Shown here: positions 34,232 to 42,960 of the stretch, piece after piece | Layout: each line of letters begins with the position of its first letter | How positions within the stretch are numbered: position 1 is the stretch's first letter | NCBI GenBank assembly: GCA_038046785.1 | Contig: JBBSVM010000004.1 | Span: forward strand, 62,001 to 126,000 | Direction of reading: 5' to 3' | Source of the DNA: JAHFTW01 sp038046785 | Lineage (GTDB): Archaea; Thermoplasmatota; E2; JACPAO01; JAHFTW01 | DNA length: 64,000 nucleotides | Position numbers and translations under genes: made by a program | Notes under the pieces: generated by a model | What the model was told of the DNA's origin: nothing | Seen by the model: only the letters and a program-made list of their open reading frames with translations | Database searches by the model: none

Positions 34232-35277
34232 ATGCCGCCTTCGTGGCATCCTTCGTGCTGCTGAGCGGTTGTGTCACCGTGACGGTCAGCACCTCCGAGA
34301 CGATTGAGACATCCACCTTCACTTTCGGACCCACCTGGCAGCCGCACGGCAGCCTGCCACAGCCGCTGGCGGAGGCGGGCGCGGCCTGGGAGGATGGCGA
34401 ACTCAAGCTGGTGGGAGGGTTCGCGTTGGCGGCGGGCGTTGGCCCGGAAGCGGGCGGATCGACATTGGCTTTGCACAGCAGGGACGGCGGCCGAGAGTGG
34501 GAAGAGATTGCCTCCTATCCGCTGCCGGTCCACCACCTGCAACTCGCAAGCATCGACGGCGTCCTGTACGGTTTTGGCGGCTACGTGGGTGGGGCACTCC
34601 TGCCCGGCACCTACGTTGCCGGTGCCGGCCCCGCCGGTTGGCCACTCACGGCGCTCGCGTTCCGCTTGGAAGCGGGCGAACTGGTCTGGGAGCCTCTCGC
34701 CTCGCTGCCGGTTGCCCGGGCCGCCGGCGTCGCCGTCGCCATCGGGGAACGCATCCTCATCGTGGGCGGCGTCGACCCTGCGAACCAGTACCCGACTGAG
34801 ACGTTTTGGTACGACCCCGTCAGCGACACCTACGAGAACGGTCCCGTACTTCCCGAGGGGCGCGACCACCTCACCGCCACTTTGACCCCCGAGACGCTGG
34901 TCGTCACGACGGGGCGTCGCTTCGAATCGGGCGCCTGGGACGATCTGGATTCCGTGGACCTGCTCGACCTGGCAACGCTCACTTGGAGCCGAGGCCCTCC
35001 CGCTCCGGTTCCGGGCGGAGGTCAGGCGGCCTCTCTCGTCAACGGCACGCTCTGGCTTGCGGGTGGGGAAGTGGCGGAAGGGCCCTTCGCGGTCCACGAC
35101 GAGGTCCACATCTTCGACCTCGCCACGCGCACCTGGAGCGAAGGTCCAGCCCTCCCGGAGGGGCGGCACGGCTTTGCCGCAGCCACCTGGGAAGGGCGGT
35201 TCACCGTCGTTGGCGGAGCGCTCGCATCCGGGCCCATCACCGAGCGCAGCCTGCGGTTGGCCCTGACGCAAGCGTGA
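34228..35277 (+). CDS. Kelch-repeat lipoprotein
   Basis: The ATG overlaps the gpmI stop. The 349-residue protein starts with a short signal peptide and lipobox LLSGCVTV, then carries repeated blades such as GVAVAIGERILIVGGVDP, LNDTL-like VNGTLWLAGGEV and WEGRFTVVGGAL, each followed by a W-containing strand (TFWYDPVSDTYENGP). This is a six-bladed kelch-type beta propeller on the outer face of the membrane. It could bind or display a partner; no catalytic residues are evident. The downstream peptidase gene overlaps it. Confidence 0.85.
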   Translation: MNAAFVASFVLLSGCVTVTVSTSETIETSTFTFGPTWQPHGSLPQPLAEAGAAWEDGELKLVGGFALAAGVGPEAGGSTLALHSRDGGREWEEIASYPLPVHHLQLASIDGVLYGFGGYVGGALLPGTYVAGAGPAGWPLTALAFRLEAGELVWEPLASLPVARAAGVAVAIGERILIVGGVDPANQYPTETFWYDPVSDTYENGPVLPEGRDHLTATLTPETLVVTTGRRFESGAWDDLDSVDLLDLATLTWSRGPPAPVPGGGQAASLVNGTLWLAGGEVAEGPFAVHDEVHIFDLATRTWSEGPALPEGRHGFAAATWEGRFTVVGGALASGPITERSLRLALTQA

Positions 35278-36662
35278 AGTCGTCCCCGGGGTCTCTGCGC
35301 GTTGTGAAGTTTGTCGCGGCCTGCGTCCTGGCCCTCCTCGCCTTCGCCCCCGCCGCGGCGCAACTCCCCCGTCTCGACTCCTACAGCGAGCCGCCGGAAG
35401 TCGCCATCGAGGCGGCCAAGCTGGACGGCACCCCGTTCGAGTTGGACTCCGCGGCAACCCAGCAAGCGGTCGCGTCGTTCTCGGAAGCGGTGTCCGGGGC
35501 GCGCATCCACGACTGCGTGTTCGACATCACGACCGACGTCCCGTATCTCTACAAGGTGATGGGGACCCCGACGCACGACCTCTTTCTCGAACGTTACGCC
35601 AACGTCTTTGGCGAGCTGGGGCTGCCAACTGCACTCCATCGCTTCGAAGAAGGAGGACCCGGCATCGGCGTCACGCTCCCCACGGGCGGCACCAACATCC
35701 TGGGGGTCCTGCCCGGACGCGACACCAGCAAGTGGGTCGTGCTTGGTGGCCACTACGACACCCGCGAACTCACGGTGGGCGGTGGTGCGCTCGACAACGT
35801 GAGCGGCATCTGCACCGTCCTGGAGATTGCGCGCCAAGCAAAATCGTTCGTGGATGCGGGCGGCCAACTCGAAGCGAGCCTGGTTTTCGCATGGTACGAC
35901 GGCGAAGAATGGGGACTCTACGGCGCGGTCGCCTTCGCTGCCGATACGAGCGTCGCCAAGAGCCTCCTCGGACTCCCCGCCGACGCTGAGGTGGACATCC
36001 TGGTGAGCCAATCGTACGACATGCCGGGACTCAACTGGCCCGCCAAGGATGTCTGGCCGCAGTACGGCGAGACCGCCGATCTCGATGAGCCAGCCGCCCT
36101 CAACCTGCGCACTGCGCCCATCCATGTCGAAGAGGAGTGGGCCTGCTTCAGCCAAGGTTGCTACAACGAGCTGAAGGCGCGTCTCGACTTCAATGCCCTG
36201 CTGCGCAACTTCACCAACTATCAATTCCTCGTTCGCGAAGCGGCCTACGATCTCTACGGCTGCCCGCCTGCCTACTGCTGGGTCTACGATGACTACTACG
36301 GCCGCAGCGACCACATCCCGCTGATCGGATTGGGTTCGGCCGGAAACCGCATCCAGGGCGCCCACGACGAAGAGTACCCGCACTACCACCAGCCCACCGA
36401 CACGCTGCCGGCGCTCTACCAGTTGGCGGGCTCTCAGGAACTTCTCACGGCAGGCTACGACACCGAAGCCTCCATCGGCGGCGCCGTCGCATTCTATGTG
36501 GCGCTCACGGGAGGCGTCGGCTCGTACGGCTATGTCTTCGACCCGGCGCTCCTGCCCATCGTTCTCGGCAAGGACGACGTGCCAAGCAAAGGAACCCCGT
36601 TGCCAGCCCTTGCCCTCGCCGCCGTCGCGTTTGCGGCCGTCCTGTCGCGCCGCAAGCCCTAA
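35274..36662 (+). CDS. Secreted M28-family zinc aminopeptidase with C-terminal sorting-like tail
   Basis: GTG 35274 overlaps the previous stop; GTG 35304 would start directly at the signal peptide (VKFVAACVLALLAFAPAAA). The 462-residue precursor has M28 metal and catalytic residues: GGHYDTREL (His, Asp), GALDNVSG (bridging Asp), WYDGEEWGLYG (catalytic Glu pair), and the late HYHQPTDT His. The C-terminus is GTPLPALALAAVAFAAV followed by SRRKP, a membrane tail like those of the other surface proteins. Likely a surface exopeptidase providing amino acids. Confidence 0.9.
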   Translation: MKSSPGSLRVVKFVAACVLALLAFAPAAAQLPRLDSYSEPPEVAIEAAKLDGTPFELDSAATQQAVASFSEAVSGARIHDCVFDITTDVPYLYKVMGTPTHDLFLERYANVFGELGLPTALHRFEEGGPGIGVTLPTGGTNILGVLPGRDTSKWVVLGGHYDTRELTVGGGALDNVSGICTVLEIARQAKSFVDAGGQLEASLVFAWYDGEEWGLYGAVAFAADTSVAKSLLGLPADAEVDILVSQSYDMPGLNWPAKDVWPQYGETADLDEPAALNLRTAPIHVEEEWACFSQGCYNELKARLDFNALLRNFTNYQFLVREAAYDLYGCPPAYCWVYDDYYGRSDHIPLIGLGSAGNRIQGAHDEEYPHYHQPTDTLPALYQLAGSQELLTAGYDTEASIGGAVAFYVALTGGVGSYGYVFDPALLPIVLGKDDVPSKGTPLPALALAAVAFAAVLSRRKP

Positions 36663-36688
36663 GATGGCGAATCGGTGAAACGGCAACC

Positions 36689-37246
36689 GTGAGCGACCAC
36701 TCCCTGCAAGGCCAGATGGCCGACCGCAAGGCACAGCTCGCCCGCAGCCGTGAAGCGTCCGGTTACACCAGCACCGACCCCGCCCCACCGCAGGATTTGT
36801 CGGCATCTTTGCGGGCAGACGGAAAAGGCAAGTTGTCGGTCCCTGAGCTGCGCGCCCGTCTCCTCGATGCCCACTTGCCGATGTTCCAGCGCATGCGCGC
36901 GGTCTTCGCGCTGCGCAACCGTGGTGGCCCCGCCGCCGTCGAGGCGCTCGCCGCCGCCTTCGCCGACCCGTCGGCACTGCTGCGCCACGAACTCGCCTAT
37001 GTCCTTGGCCAGATGGGCGACCCGCATGCCGTCCCGTTCCTCACCGCCGTCCTCGAGAAACCGCACGAGCACGTCATGGTCCGCCACGAATGCGCCGAGG
37101 CGCTTGGCGCCATCGGGGAGCCATCCTCGGTTCCGGTTCTGGAACAGTTCCTGTCAGACCCCAACCCGGAAGTCTCGGAGTCCTGCGAGGTCGCGCTGGA
37201 TTTGATTGCCTGGGTGAACTCGAAAGAGCTCGAGTACGCGGCGTAG
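36689..37246 (+). CDS. HEAT-repeat protein equivalent to the C-terminal half of deoxyhypusine hydroxylase
   Basis: The 185-residue protein holds HEAT-type repeats with the iron-binding His-Glu pairs of eukaryotic deoxyhypusine hydroxylase (DOHH): LLRHELAYVLGQMGD and VMVRHECAEALGAIGE, then SESCEVALDL. From memory, human DOHH has two such halves joined by a linker. This protein resembles the linker (STDPAPP) and the second half (MRAVFALRN, ESCEVALD, ending in a YA). DOHH makes hypusine on eIF5A by a di-iron reaction needing two HE pairs from each half, so this form would have to dimerise. GTG 36689; it lies 26 bp after the peptidase and just before the purH promoter. A phycobilin-lyase-like HEAT role is possible but less likely. 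Confidence 0.78.
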   Translation: MSDHSLQGQMADRKAQLARSREASGYTSTDPAPPQDLSASLRADGKGKLSVPELRARLLDAHLPMFQRMRAVFALRNRGGPAAVEALAAAFADPSALLRHELAYVLGQMGDPHAVPFLTAVLEKPHEHVMVRHECAEALGAIGEPSSVPVLEQFLSDPNPEVSESCEVALDLIAWVNSKELEYAA

Positions 37247-37262
37247 TGGGCCCCCTTCGCCC

Positions 37263-37270
37263 TTTATACA
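37263..37270 (+). promoter_or_regulatory. TATA box of the purH-folP operon
   Basis: TTTATACA in a C-rich context lies 26-33 bp before the purH ATG, the spacing expected for a leaderless or nearly leaderless archaeal transcript. It is the clearest archaeal promoter in the window. Confidence 0.6.
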
Positions 37271-37295
37271 GTCACACCGTCCAAGTGACGTAAGT

Positions 37296-38912
37296 ATGGC
37301 CAACCGGAGCGCCCCAGCCGCAACCGTCGCTGCCTCCGCGAAAACCAGCGTGCCAGCGAAACCGGCGCGCGCGCTTCTTTCCGTCTCAGAAAAAACCGGC
37401 ATCGTCGCCTTCGCCAAGCGGCTTGCCGCCGCCGGCATCGACCTGGTTTCGACGGGTGGCACCGCGAAGGCGCTGCGGGATGCGGGTCTCGTCGTGCGCG
37501 ACGTTTCGGACCTGACCGGTTTCCCGGAGATGATGGAGGGGCGCGTCAAGACCCTGCACCCGAAGATTGCGGGCGGCATCCTGGCCAAGCGCGATGATGT
37601 GGGGCACGTCGCGTCGATGCGTGAACACGGCATCGGAGCCATCGACCTCGTCATCGTCAACCTCTACCCGTTCGAGGCGACCGCGGCGAAGCCCGGCATC
37701 GCTCTCGATGAGCTCATCGAGCAGGTGGACATCGGCGGCCCGAGTCTGATTCGCGCCGCGGCAAAGAACCACGCGGACGTCCTCGTCGTCACCAACCCCA
37801 ACCAGTACGACGCCGTCGCCGCCGCCGTCGAGACCGGGACGGTTCCGATGTCGCTGCGGCAAGAGTTGGCCCTGCGCGCATTCCAGCACACGGCGCGCTA
37901 CGACGCCATCATCGCCCGCGCCCTGAGCAAACGTTTCGGACTCACCGATTACCCTGAGCATCTTGCCTTCGCCTACGATCGCATCGAGACGCTGCGCTAC
38001 GGCGAGAATTCCCACCAGCGCGCCGCATTCTACAAGAAGGCGGGGCCGCGCAACGTCAAGGAGCCAAGCATCGTCGGCAGCAAGCAGCTGCACGGCAAGC
38101 AGCTCTCCTACAACAACATCCTCGACGCCGACGTCGCCCTCGAGGCGGTGAAAGAGTTCCCCGAGGCGCCCTGCTGCGTCATCGTCAAGCACGCGACCCC
38201 CTGCGGCATCGCCACGGCGGCCGACCTGCACAAGGCGTACCAAGATGCCCTCGCCTGCGACCCCTACAGCCCGTTCGGCGGCATCGTCGCCGTCAACCGC
38301 CCCGTCGATCTCGCCACTGCGCAATCGCTTGGCGAACTGTTCCTGGAAATCATCGTGGCGCCCAGCTTCGCCCCCGACGCGCTGGTGCACTTGCAGAAAA
38401 AGAAAAACCTCCGTCTCCTCGAGGTGCCCGGCCTCGACGGTCCGTATCAGCGCTCGGGCTCGACCATTCGCAGCGTCACGGGCGGACTGCTGGTCCAGGA
38501 CCGCGACCTCAAACCGTACGAGAGTGCGTCGTGGAACACCGTCACGAAGCGCGCCGCAACCGCCCGCGAGCTGGAGTCGATGCTGTTTGCCGCTCGCGTC
38601 GTCAAGCACGTTCGCAGCAACGGCGTCGTCTTTGTGCAGGGCACCCGCACCGTGGGCATTGGCGGCGGCCAGACCGCCCGCGTGGACTCCACGTTCATCG
38701 CGACGCACAAGGGCAAGGAGCAGATCAAAGGCAGCGTCATGGCCTCCGACGCTTTCTTCCCGTTCCGCGATGCTGTGGATGTGGCGGCCCAGAACGGAGT
38801 CGCCGCCATCGTGCAGCCAGGCGGCTCCATCCGGGACGCCGAGGTCATCGCCGCCGCCGACGAAGCGGGCATCGCCATGATGTTCAGCCACCAGCGCAGC
38901 TTCCGCCATTGA
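37296..38912 (+). CDS. purH: Bifunctional AICAR transformylase / IMP cyclohydrolase
   Basis: PurH carries out the last two steps of IMP synthesis, using 10-formyl-tetrahydrofolate. The 538 residues include an N-terminal Ala-rich extension of about 25, the cyclohydrolase domain (ALLSVSEKTGIVAFAK, GRVKTLHPKIAGGIL, DLVIVNLYPFE) and the transformylase domain (LRYGENSHQRAAFY, VIVKHATPCGIATA with catalytic Lys-His, ending AIVQPGGSIRDAEVI). First gene of a six-gene operon. Many archaea use PurP and PurO instead, so this is the bacterial solution. Confidence 0.97.
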   Translation: MANRSAPAATVAASAKTSVPAKPARALLSVSEKTGIVAFAKRLAAAGIDLVSTGGTAKALRDAGLVVRDVSDLTGFPEMMEGRVKTLHPKIAGGILAKRDDVGHVASMREHGIGAIDLVIVNLYPFEATAAKPGIALDELIEQVDIGGPSLIRAAAKNHADVLVVTNPNQYDAVAAAVETGTVPMSLRQELALRAFQHTARYDAIIARALSKRFGLTDYPEHLAFAYDRIETLRYGENSHQRAAFYKKAGPRNVKEPSIVGSKQLHGKQLSYNNILDADVALEAVKEFPEAPCCVIVKHATPCGIATAADLHKAYQDALACDPYSPFGGIVAVNRPVDLATAQSLGELFLEIIVAPSFAPDALVHLQKKKNLRLLEVPGLDGPYQRSGSTIRSVTGGLLVQDRDLKPYESASWNTVTKRAATARELESMLFAARVVKHVRSNGVVFVQGTRTVGIGGGQTARVDSTFIATHKGKEQIKGSVMASDAFFPFRDAVDVAAQNGVAAIVQPGGSIRDAEVIAAADEAGIAMMFSHQRSFRH

Positions 38913-38919
38913 GGCCACC

Positions 38920-39585
38920 ATGCTCCGCGTCGCTGTCCTTGCCTCCGGGAACGGCTCCAATCTCCAAGCCCTGCTCGACCGCATCGCGGCCCGTCAGGTC
39001 GCGGCCCGCATCACCCTGGTGGCAAGCGACAAGCCCGGAGCCCTCGCCCTGGAGCGCGCTCGGAAATCCGGCGTCCCCGCCGTCGTTGCGCTACCGCCCG
39101 GTCCGGAGGAGAAGCGCGCCGCCTACGATGCACGGCTTGCTGAACTCTTGGACGCGGAGCGGCCGGACCTCGTCGTTCTCGCCGGGTACATGCGCATCGT
39201 CGGCCCCACCATCCTCGCGCGTTTTCCCGGCCGAATTCTCAACATTCATCCGAGTCTTCTTCCCGCCTTCAAAGGGCTGCAGGCCGTGAAGCAGGCGCAC
39301 GACGCAGGTGTCGCCGAGGTGGGGTGCTCCACGCATCTCGTCACAGGCGACCTCGATGGCGGACCCATCCTGCTTCAAGCAGGTCTGAAGGTCCGGCCCG
39401 GGGAGTCGCTCGAGAGTCTCCAGGCACGTGTCCTCGCCCTGGAGCACATCCTCTTGCCCCGCACGGTGCAGCTCTTCGCCGAGGAACGCATCAGCGCAGT
39501 GGGAACAATTGCTCCCGGGCCATCCTGGCTCGGCCGCCCTGACATCGCCTGGGTCTCAGGCGCCTGGTACTCCGAGGGGACCTGA
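38920..39585 (+). CDS. purN: Phosphoribosylglycinamide formyltransferase
   Basis: PurN formylates GAR with 10-formyl-tetrahydrofolate. The 221 residues show VLASGNGSNLQALLD at the N-terminus, LAGYMRIVGP, the catalytic Asn-His in RILNIHPSLLPAFKG, and the catalytic Asp in THLVTGDLDGGPIL. The start lies 7 bp after purH and the stop overlaps folC by one base. Together with purH it is one of two folate-consuming purine steps placed in the folate operon. Confidence 0.96.
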   Translation: MLRVAVLASGNGSNLQALLDRIAARQVAARITLVASDKPGALALERARKSGVPAVVALPPGPEEKRAAYDARLAELLDAERPDLVVLAGYMRIVGPTILARFPGRILNIHPSLLPAFKGLQAVKQAHDAGVAEVGCSTHLVTGDLDGGPILLQAGLKVRPGESLESLQARVLALEHILLPRTVQLFAEERISAVGTIAPGPSWLGRPDIAWVSGAWYSEGT

Positions 39586-40937
39586 TGTGGAGCTACAGCG
39601 AAGCGCTCGCCTGGCTGTATGGTCGCCAGGCGCTCGGCATCAAATTGGGGCTTGGCAAAGTCGAGCGATTGCTCACCCTGCTTGGCAACCCGCACCACGC
39701 TTTCCACAGTGTCCACGTCGCAGGGACGAACGGCAAAGGCTCCACGACGCGCATGCTGGCGGAGGTTCTGCGGCGGGCCGGGTTTTGCACCGGAACCACC
39801 ACCAGCCCGCATCTCGTCGCATTCACGGAGCGGGTCGAAGTGGATGGACTCCCAATTGGTGAGAACGATGTGGCGCGCCATCTCGCCGTCATCCGACCGC
39901 AGGTGGAGGCGCTCGACGCAGAGGGGCGGAATCCCACCTTCTTCGAGATTGTCACCGCCCTCGCGTTCTGTCATTTCCGCGACGCCGGAGTTCAGTGGGC
40001 GGTGGTCGAGACCGGGATGGGTGGCCGCCTGGACGCCACCAATGTCCTCACACCCCGCCTGACCCTCATCACCAATGTCGGTCTCGACCATCAGGCGCAC
40101 CTGGGCGACACCGTCGTGGAGATTGCAGCGGAGAAGGCGGGCATCCTGAAACGCGGGGTCCCGTGTGTGACCGCCTGCCGTGGCGATGCGTTGCGCGTCG
40201 TCCAGCTCGTCGGCCGGACGCTGGGCATTCCGATGAGCGTCGTCGCATCGGCCTCTGCTCCGACGCAAGGGGATGTCGCGGACTATCGCATCGTCGCCGA
40301 CCCCGACCATCTTGTTCTCTTGCGCCCCACCGGCGAGTCGCGGTTCGAAGTGGGGTTGGCGGGAGCGCACCAGCGCGAGAACGCCGCCCTCGTCGTGGCG
40401 GCCGTCGAGGCACTGAGGCTACAGGGTCTCGGCATCCCAGATGCGGCGCTGCGCGGCGGATTGCGCCACGCCACCAACCCGGGACGACTGGAACGGTTCA
40501 CAGTTGCTCTGGATGCCACGCCCACGGCGGCCGCTCGCACCATCGAGGTGCTCGTGGATGGTGCGCACAACGAGGATGGCGCACGGGCTCTGAGTCGTCA
40601 CATCGCCGCCACCGCTTGGTCGGGCCACCATCTCATCACGGGATTTTGCGCCGACAAGGAGTGGCCCGCCATCCTGTCGGAGTGGACGCCGATGGCGGAA
40701 CGGGTCTGGGCGGTCCCGGTGCGCAATCCGCGCAGCCTGGAGCCGCAGCGCATCGTGGAAGAGGTCGCACCCACCGGCCGCCTCGCCGTCGCCTGCCCGG
40801 ACCTGCAGACGGCACTCACCAACGCGGTCGAGGCGGGCGCCGAACGCATCCTCGTTGCGGGCTCACTCTTCCTCGCAGGCGAAGCGGTCGCCGTCCTCTC
40901 GGGTCGGACCCTGGAGGAGATTCATGGGGCGCAGTGA
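39585..40937 (+). CDS. folC: Dihydrofolate synthase / folylpolyglutamate synthase
   Basis: FolC adds glutamate to dihydropteroate and to tetrahydrofolate. The 450 residues are a complete Mur-ligase-type enzyme: P-loop VAGTNGKGST, omega loop TTTSPHLVAFTERV, ETGMGGRLDATNVL, ITNVGLDHQAHLGD, EKAGILKRGVP and the C-terminal VLVDGAHNEDGA. Since the folP product dihydropteroate needs glutamylation, FolC here is likely bifunctional. The start overlaps purN and the stop overlaps pabBA. Confidence 0.95.
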   Translation: MWSYSEALAWLYGRQALGIKLGLGKVERLLTLLGNPHHAFHSVHVAGTNGKGSTTRMLAEVLRRAGFCTGTTTSPHLVAFTERVEVDGLPIGENDVARHLAVIRPQVEALDAEGRNPTFFEIVTALAFCHFRDAGVQWAVVETGMGGRLDATNVLTPRLTLITNVGLDHQAHLGDTVVEIAAEKAGILKRGVPCVTACRGDALRVVQLVGRTLGIPMSVVASASAPTQGDVADYRIVADPDHLVLLRPTGESRFEVGLAGAHQRENAALVVAAVEALRLQGLGIPDAALRGGLRHATNPGRLERFTVALDATPTAAARTIEVLVDGAHNEDGARALSRHIAATAWSGHHLITGFCADKEWPAILSEWTPMAERVWAVPVRNPRSLEPQRIVEEVAPTGRLAVACPDLQTALTNAVEAGAERILVAGSLFLAGEAVAVLSGRTLEEIHGAQ

Positions 40938-42960
40938 CCTGTTCCAACTCGAACAGGAGGTCGCTTGGCAAGATGCGGTGGAGGCGACGCGGCGGCTGCG
41001 TGCCGCAGGTTTGCAGCCGCTTCTGCTTCATTCGGCTGGCGCGCACCCGGAGGCACGCCACAGCGTCATCGGCCTGAATCCACTCGTCGAGATTCGCATC
41101 ACGGGACGAGACATCGAAGAGCGCTGGGCGGACGGCGCCATCGAGGCGTTCGAGGACGAACCGGTCGCCTACCTGCGCCGGATGCTGGACCGCTACCGGT
41201 TCGCAACGCCCCCGGGCAAGGGTTTCACCGGCGGTTGGGTGGGCCTCATCGGATTCGGATTCTCCCGCACCCTCGAACCCTCGCTGCCCACTTTGGCTTC
41301 AAGCGTGCTGCCCGACATCGTTTTGCGTCTCTGCCGCGACGCCATCCAGTTCGACCACACGAACGGCAAGGCAACTCTCTGGACCAGCGCCCCTGACGGC
41401 GATCGGGAAGGCGCGGCGTTGCGACAGGCAGCGGCACGCGCATCCCTCGGGGAGCCTGTGCCGGCGACGGCGCCGTGCCGTGTCACAGCACTGTGGAGCA
41501 CGAGCATGGAGGAGGGCGCCTTCGTGGAGAAAGTGGTCGAACTGAAGCGGCTCATTCACCAGGGTGACCTGTTTCAGGCCAATCTGGCGACCCGTTTCGA
41601 GGCGCCGTTCGAAGGCGATTTGCTGACCCTGGTCGAGCGGCTCGCCACGACGAATCCCTCTCCCTACATGGCCTACCTGGACTTCGGGGGTTTTGCGGTC
41701 GCGTCCGGGTCGCCGGAGCAGCTCTTCGCAAGTGGAGTGGGGCGTATTCGGGCCCGCCCGATTGCCGGAACACGCAAGCGCGGCAGCGCGCCGGAAGCCG
41801 ACGCGGCGATGGAGCGGGAGCTGCTCGACGACGCCAAAGAGCAGGCGGAGCACACCATGCTGGTGGATTTGGTGCGCAACGACCTCGCCGGCGTCGCGCG
41901 ACCCGGCACCGTCGCGGTTCCGGAGCGCGGCTCGGTTGAACGCTACAGCCATGTCATGCATCTGGTGAGCCGCGTCGAGGCGGAGCTGCGCCCAGACGCC
42001 CACATCCTCGACCAGGTTGCAGCCCTGTTTCCAGGCGGAACCGTGACGGGAGCGCCCAAAGTGCGCGCCACCCAGCGCATCCTGGAGCTGGAGCCGGTCG
42101 AACGGGGATTCTACACCGGTTCGGCCGGCTGGATTGGCTGGGACCACGCCGCGCACTGGAACATCCTCATCCGCACCTTCGTGGCCACGCAGGGCCGCAT
42201 CTCAGTCCACGCAGGCTCCGGCATCGTCGCCGACTCCGACCCCGCGCGGGAGTGGCGGGAAGCGAACCGGAAGGCGCAGGCGCTCCTCGAGGCTGCGACC
42301 GGCGCCACGACGGGAGACCGGACGCGCCTCGGCGAGGTGAGTGCGCACAACGCCTGGAGCCCGCCCACTCGGCCGGCCCGCCACGCAGGAAAACGCGTCC
42401 TGGTGGTGGACAACGTCGATTCGTTCGTCCACAACCTCGCAGATTATTGCGCCACGCTCGGGGCGACGGTACAGGTCATCCGCAACGACGCAGACTGGCG
42501 CGCGGCCGTCGCCGCATTCCAGCCCACGCACATCATCTTGAGTCCCGGTCCCGGCTGGCCGGCGGAAGCGGGCTGCACGATGGATGTGGTGCGGGAACTG
42601 CACGGCCGCATCTCCATTCTCGGTGTCTGCCTCGGCCACCAAGCCATCGGCGCAGCGTTTGGCGCAGTCGTGAAGGTCCACCCCGCGGGCCCTGTGCATG
42701 GCAAATCGGACTGGATTCACCACGACGGCGGCGGATTGCTTGCCGGGCTCGCGTCGCCGGTTGAAGCGGCGCGGTACCACAGCCTCATCGTGGAGGGAAT
42801 CGGCGGCGAGTGGACTGTGGACGGCCGCCTCGCCGACGGCACCATCATGTCGCTTCGCCACAGGAACGCCCCAACCTATGGCTTGCAGTTCCACCCGGAA
42901 TCCCTTTGTACACCCCATGGGCTGGAAATCTTGGACCATTTCCTGGAGTCCACCGCATGA
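40924..42960 (+). CDS. pabB: Aminodeoxychorismate synthase, PabB-PabA fusion
   Basis: Residues about 1-460 are a chorismate-utilising synthase (FQANLATRF, PSPYMAYLDFGG, ASGSPEQLF, LVDLVRNDLAGVA, LFPGGTVTGAPK) and about 490-678 a class I glutaminase (LVVDNVDSFVHNLADY, ILSPGPG, GVCLGHQAIG with the Cys, LQFHPES with the His). The order PabB-PabA in one chain is uncommon. The motif RPIAGTRKRG has Ala where E. coli PabB has a catalytic Lys, as in anthranilate synthase; yet the Trp-feedback LLES motif is missing and the neighbours pabC, folP and folC argue for p-aminobenzoate. ATG overlaps folC by 14 bp. Confidence 0.88.
   Translation: MGRSDLFQLEQEVAWQDAVEATRRLRAAGLQPLLLHSAGAHPEARHSVIGLNPLVEIRITGRDIEERWADGAIEAFEDEPVAYLRRMLDRYRFATPPGKGFTGGWVGLIGFGFSRTLEPSLPTLASSVLPDIVLRLCRDAIQFDHTNGKATLWTSAPDGDREGAALRQAAARASLGEPVPATAPCRVTALWSTSMEEGAFVEKVVELKRLIHQGDLFQANLATRFEAPFEGDLLTLVERLATTNPSPYMAYLDFGGFAVASGSPEQLFASGVGRIRARPIAGTRKRGSAPEADAAMERELLDDAKEQAEHTMLVDLVRNDLAGVARPGTVAVPERGSVERYSHVMHLVSRVEAELRPDAHILDQVAALFPGGTVTGAPKVRATQRILELEPVERGFYTGSAGWIGWDHAAHWNILIRTFVATQGRISVHAGSGIVADSDPAREWREANRKAQALLEAATGATTGDRTRLGEVSAHNAWSPPTRPARHAGKRVLVVDNVDSFVHNLADYCATLGATVQVIRNDADWRAAVAAFQPTHIILSPGPGWPAEAGCTMDVVRELHGRISILGVCLGHQAIGAAFGAVVKVHPAGPVHGKSDWIHHDGGGLLAGLASPVEAARYHSLIVEGIGGEWTVDGRLADGTIMSLRHRNAPTYGLQFHPESLCTPHGLEILDHFLESTA

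Noticed and set aside
40924..42960. Calling the fusion anthranilate synthase TrpEG because of the PIAGT motif
   Set aside because: No LLES tryptophan-binding motif, no trp genes nearby, and direct overlap with folC and pabC within the folate operon; kept as a noted ambiguity.
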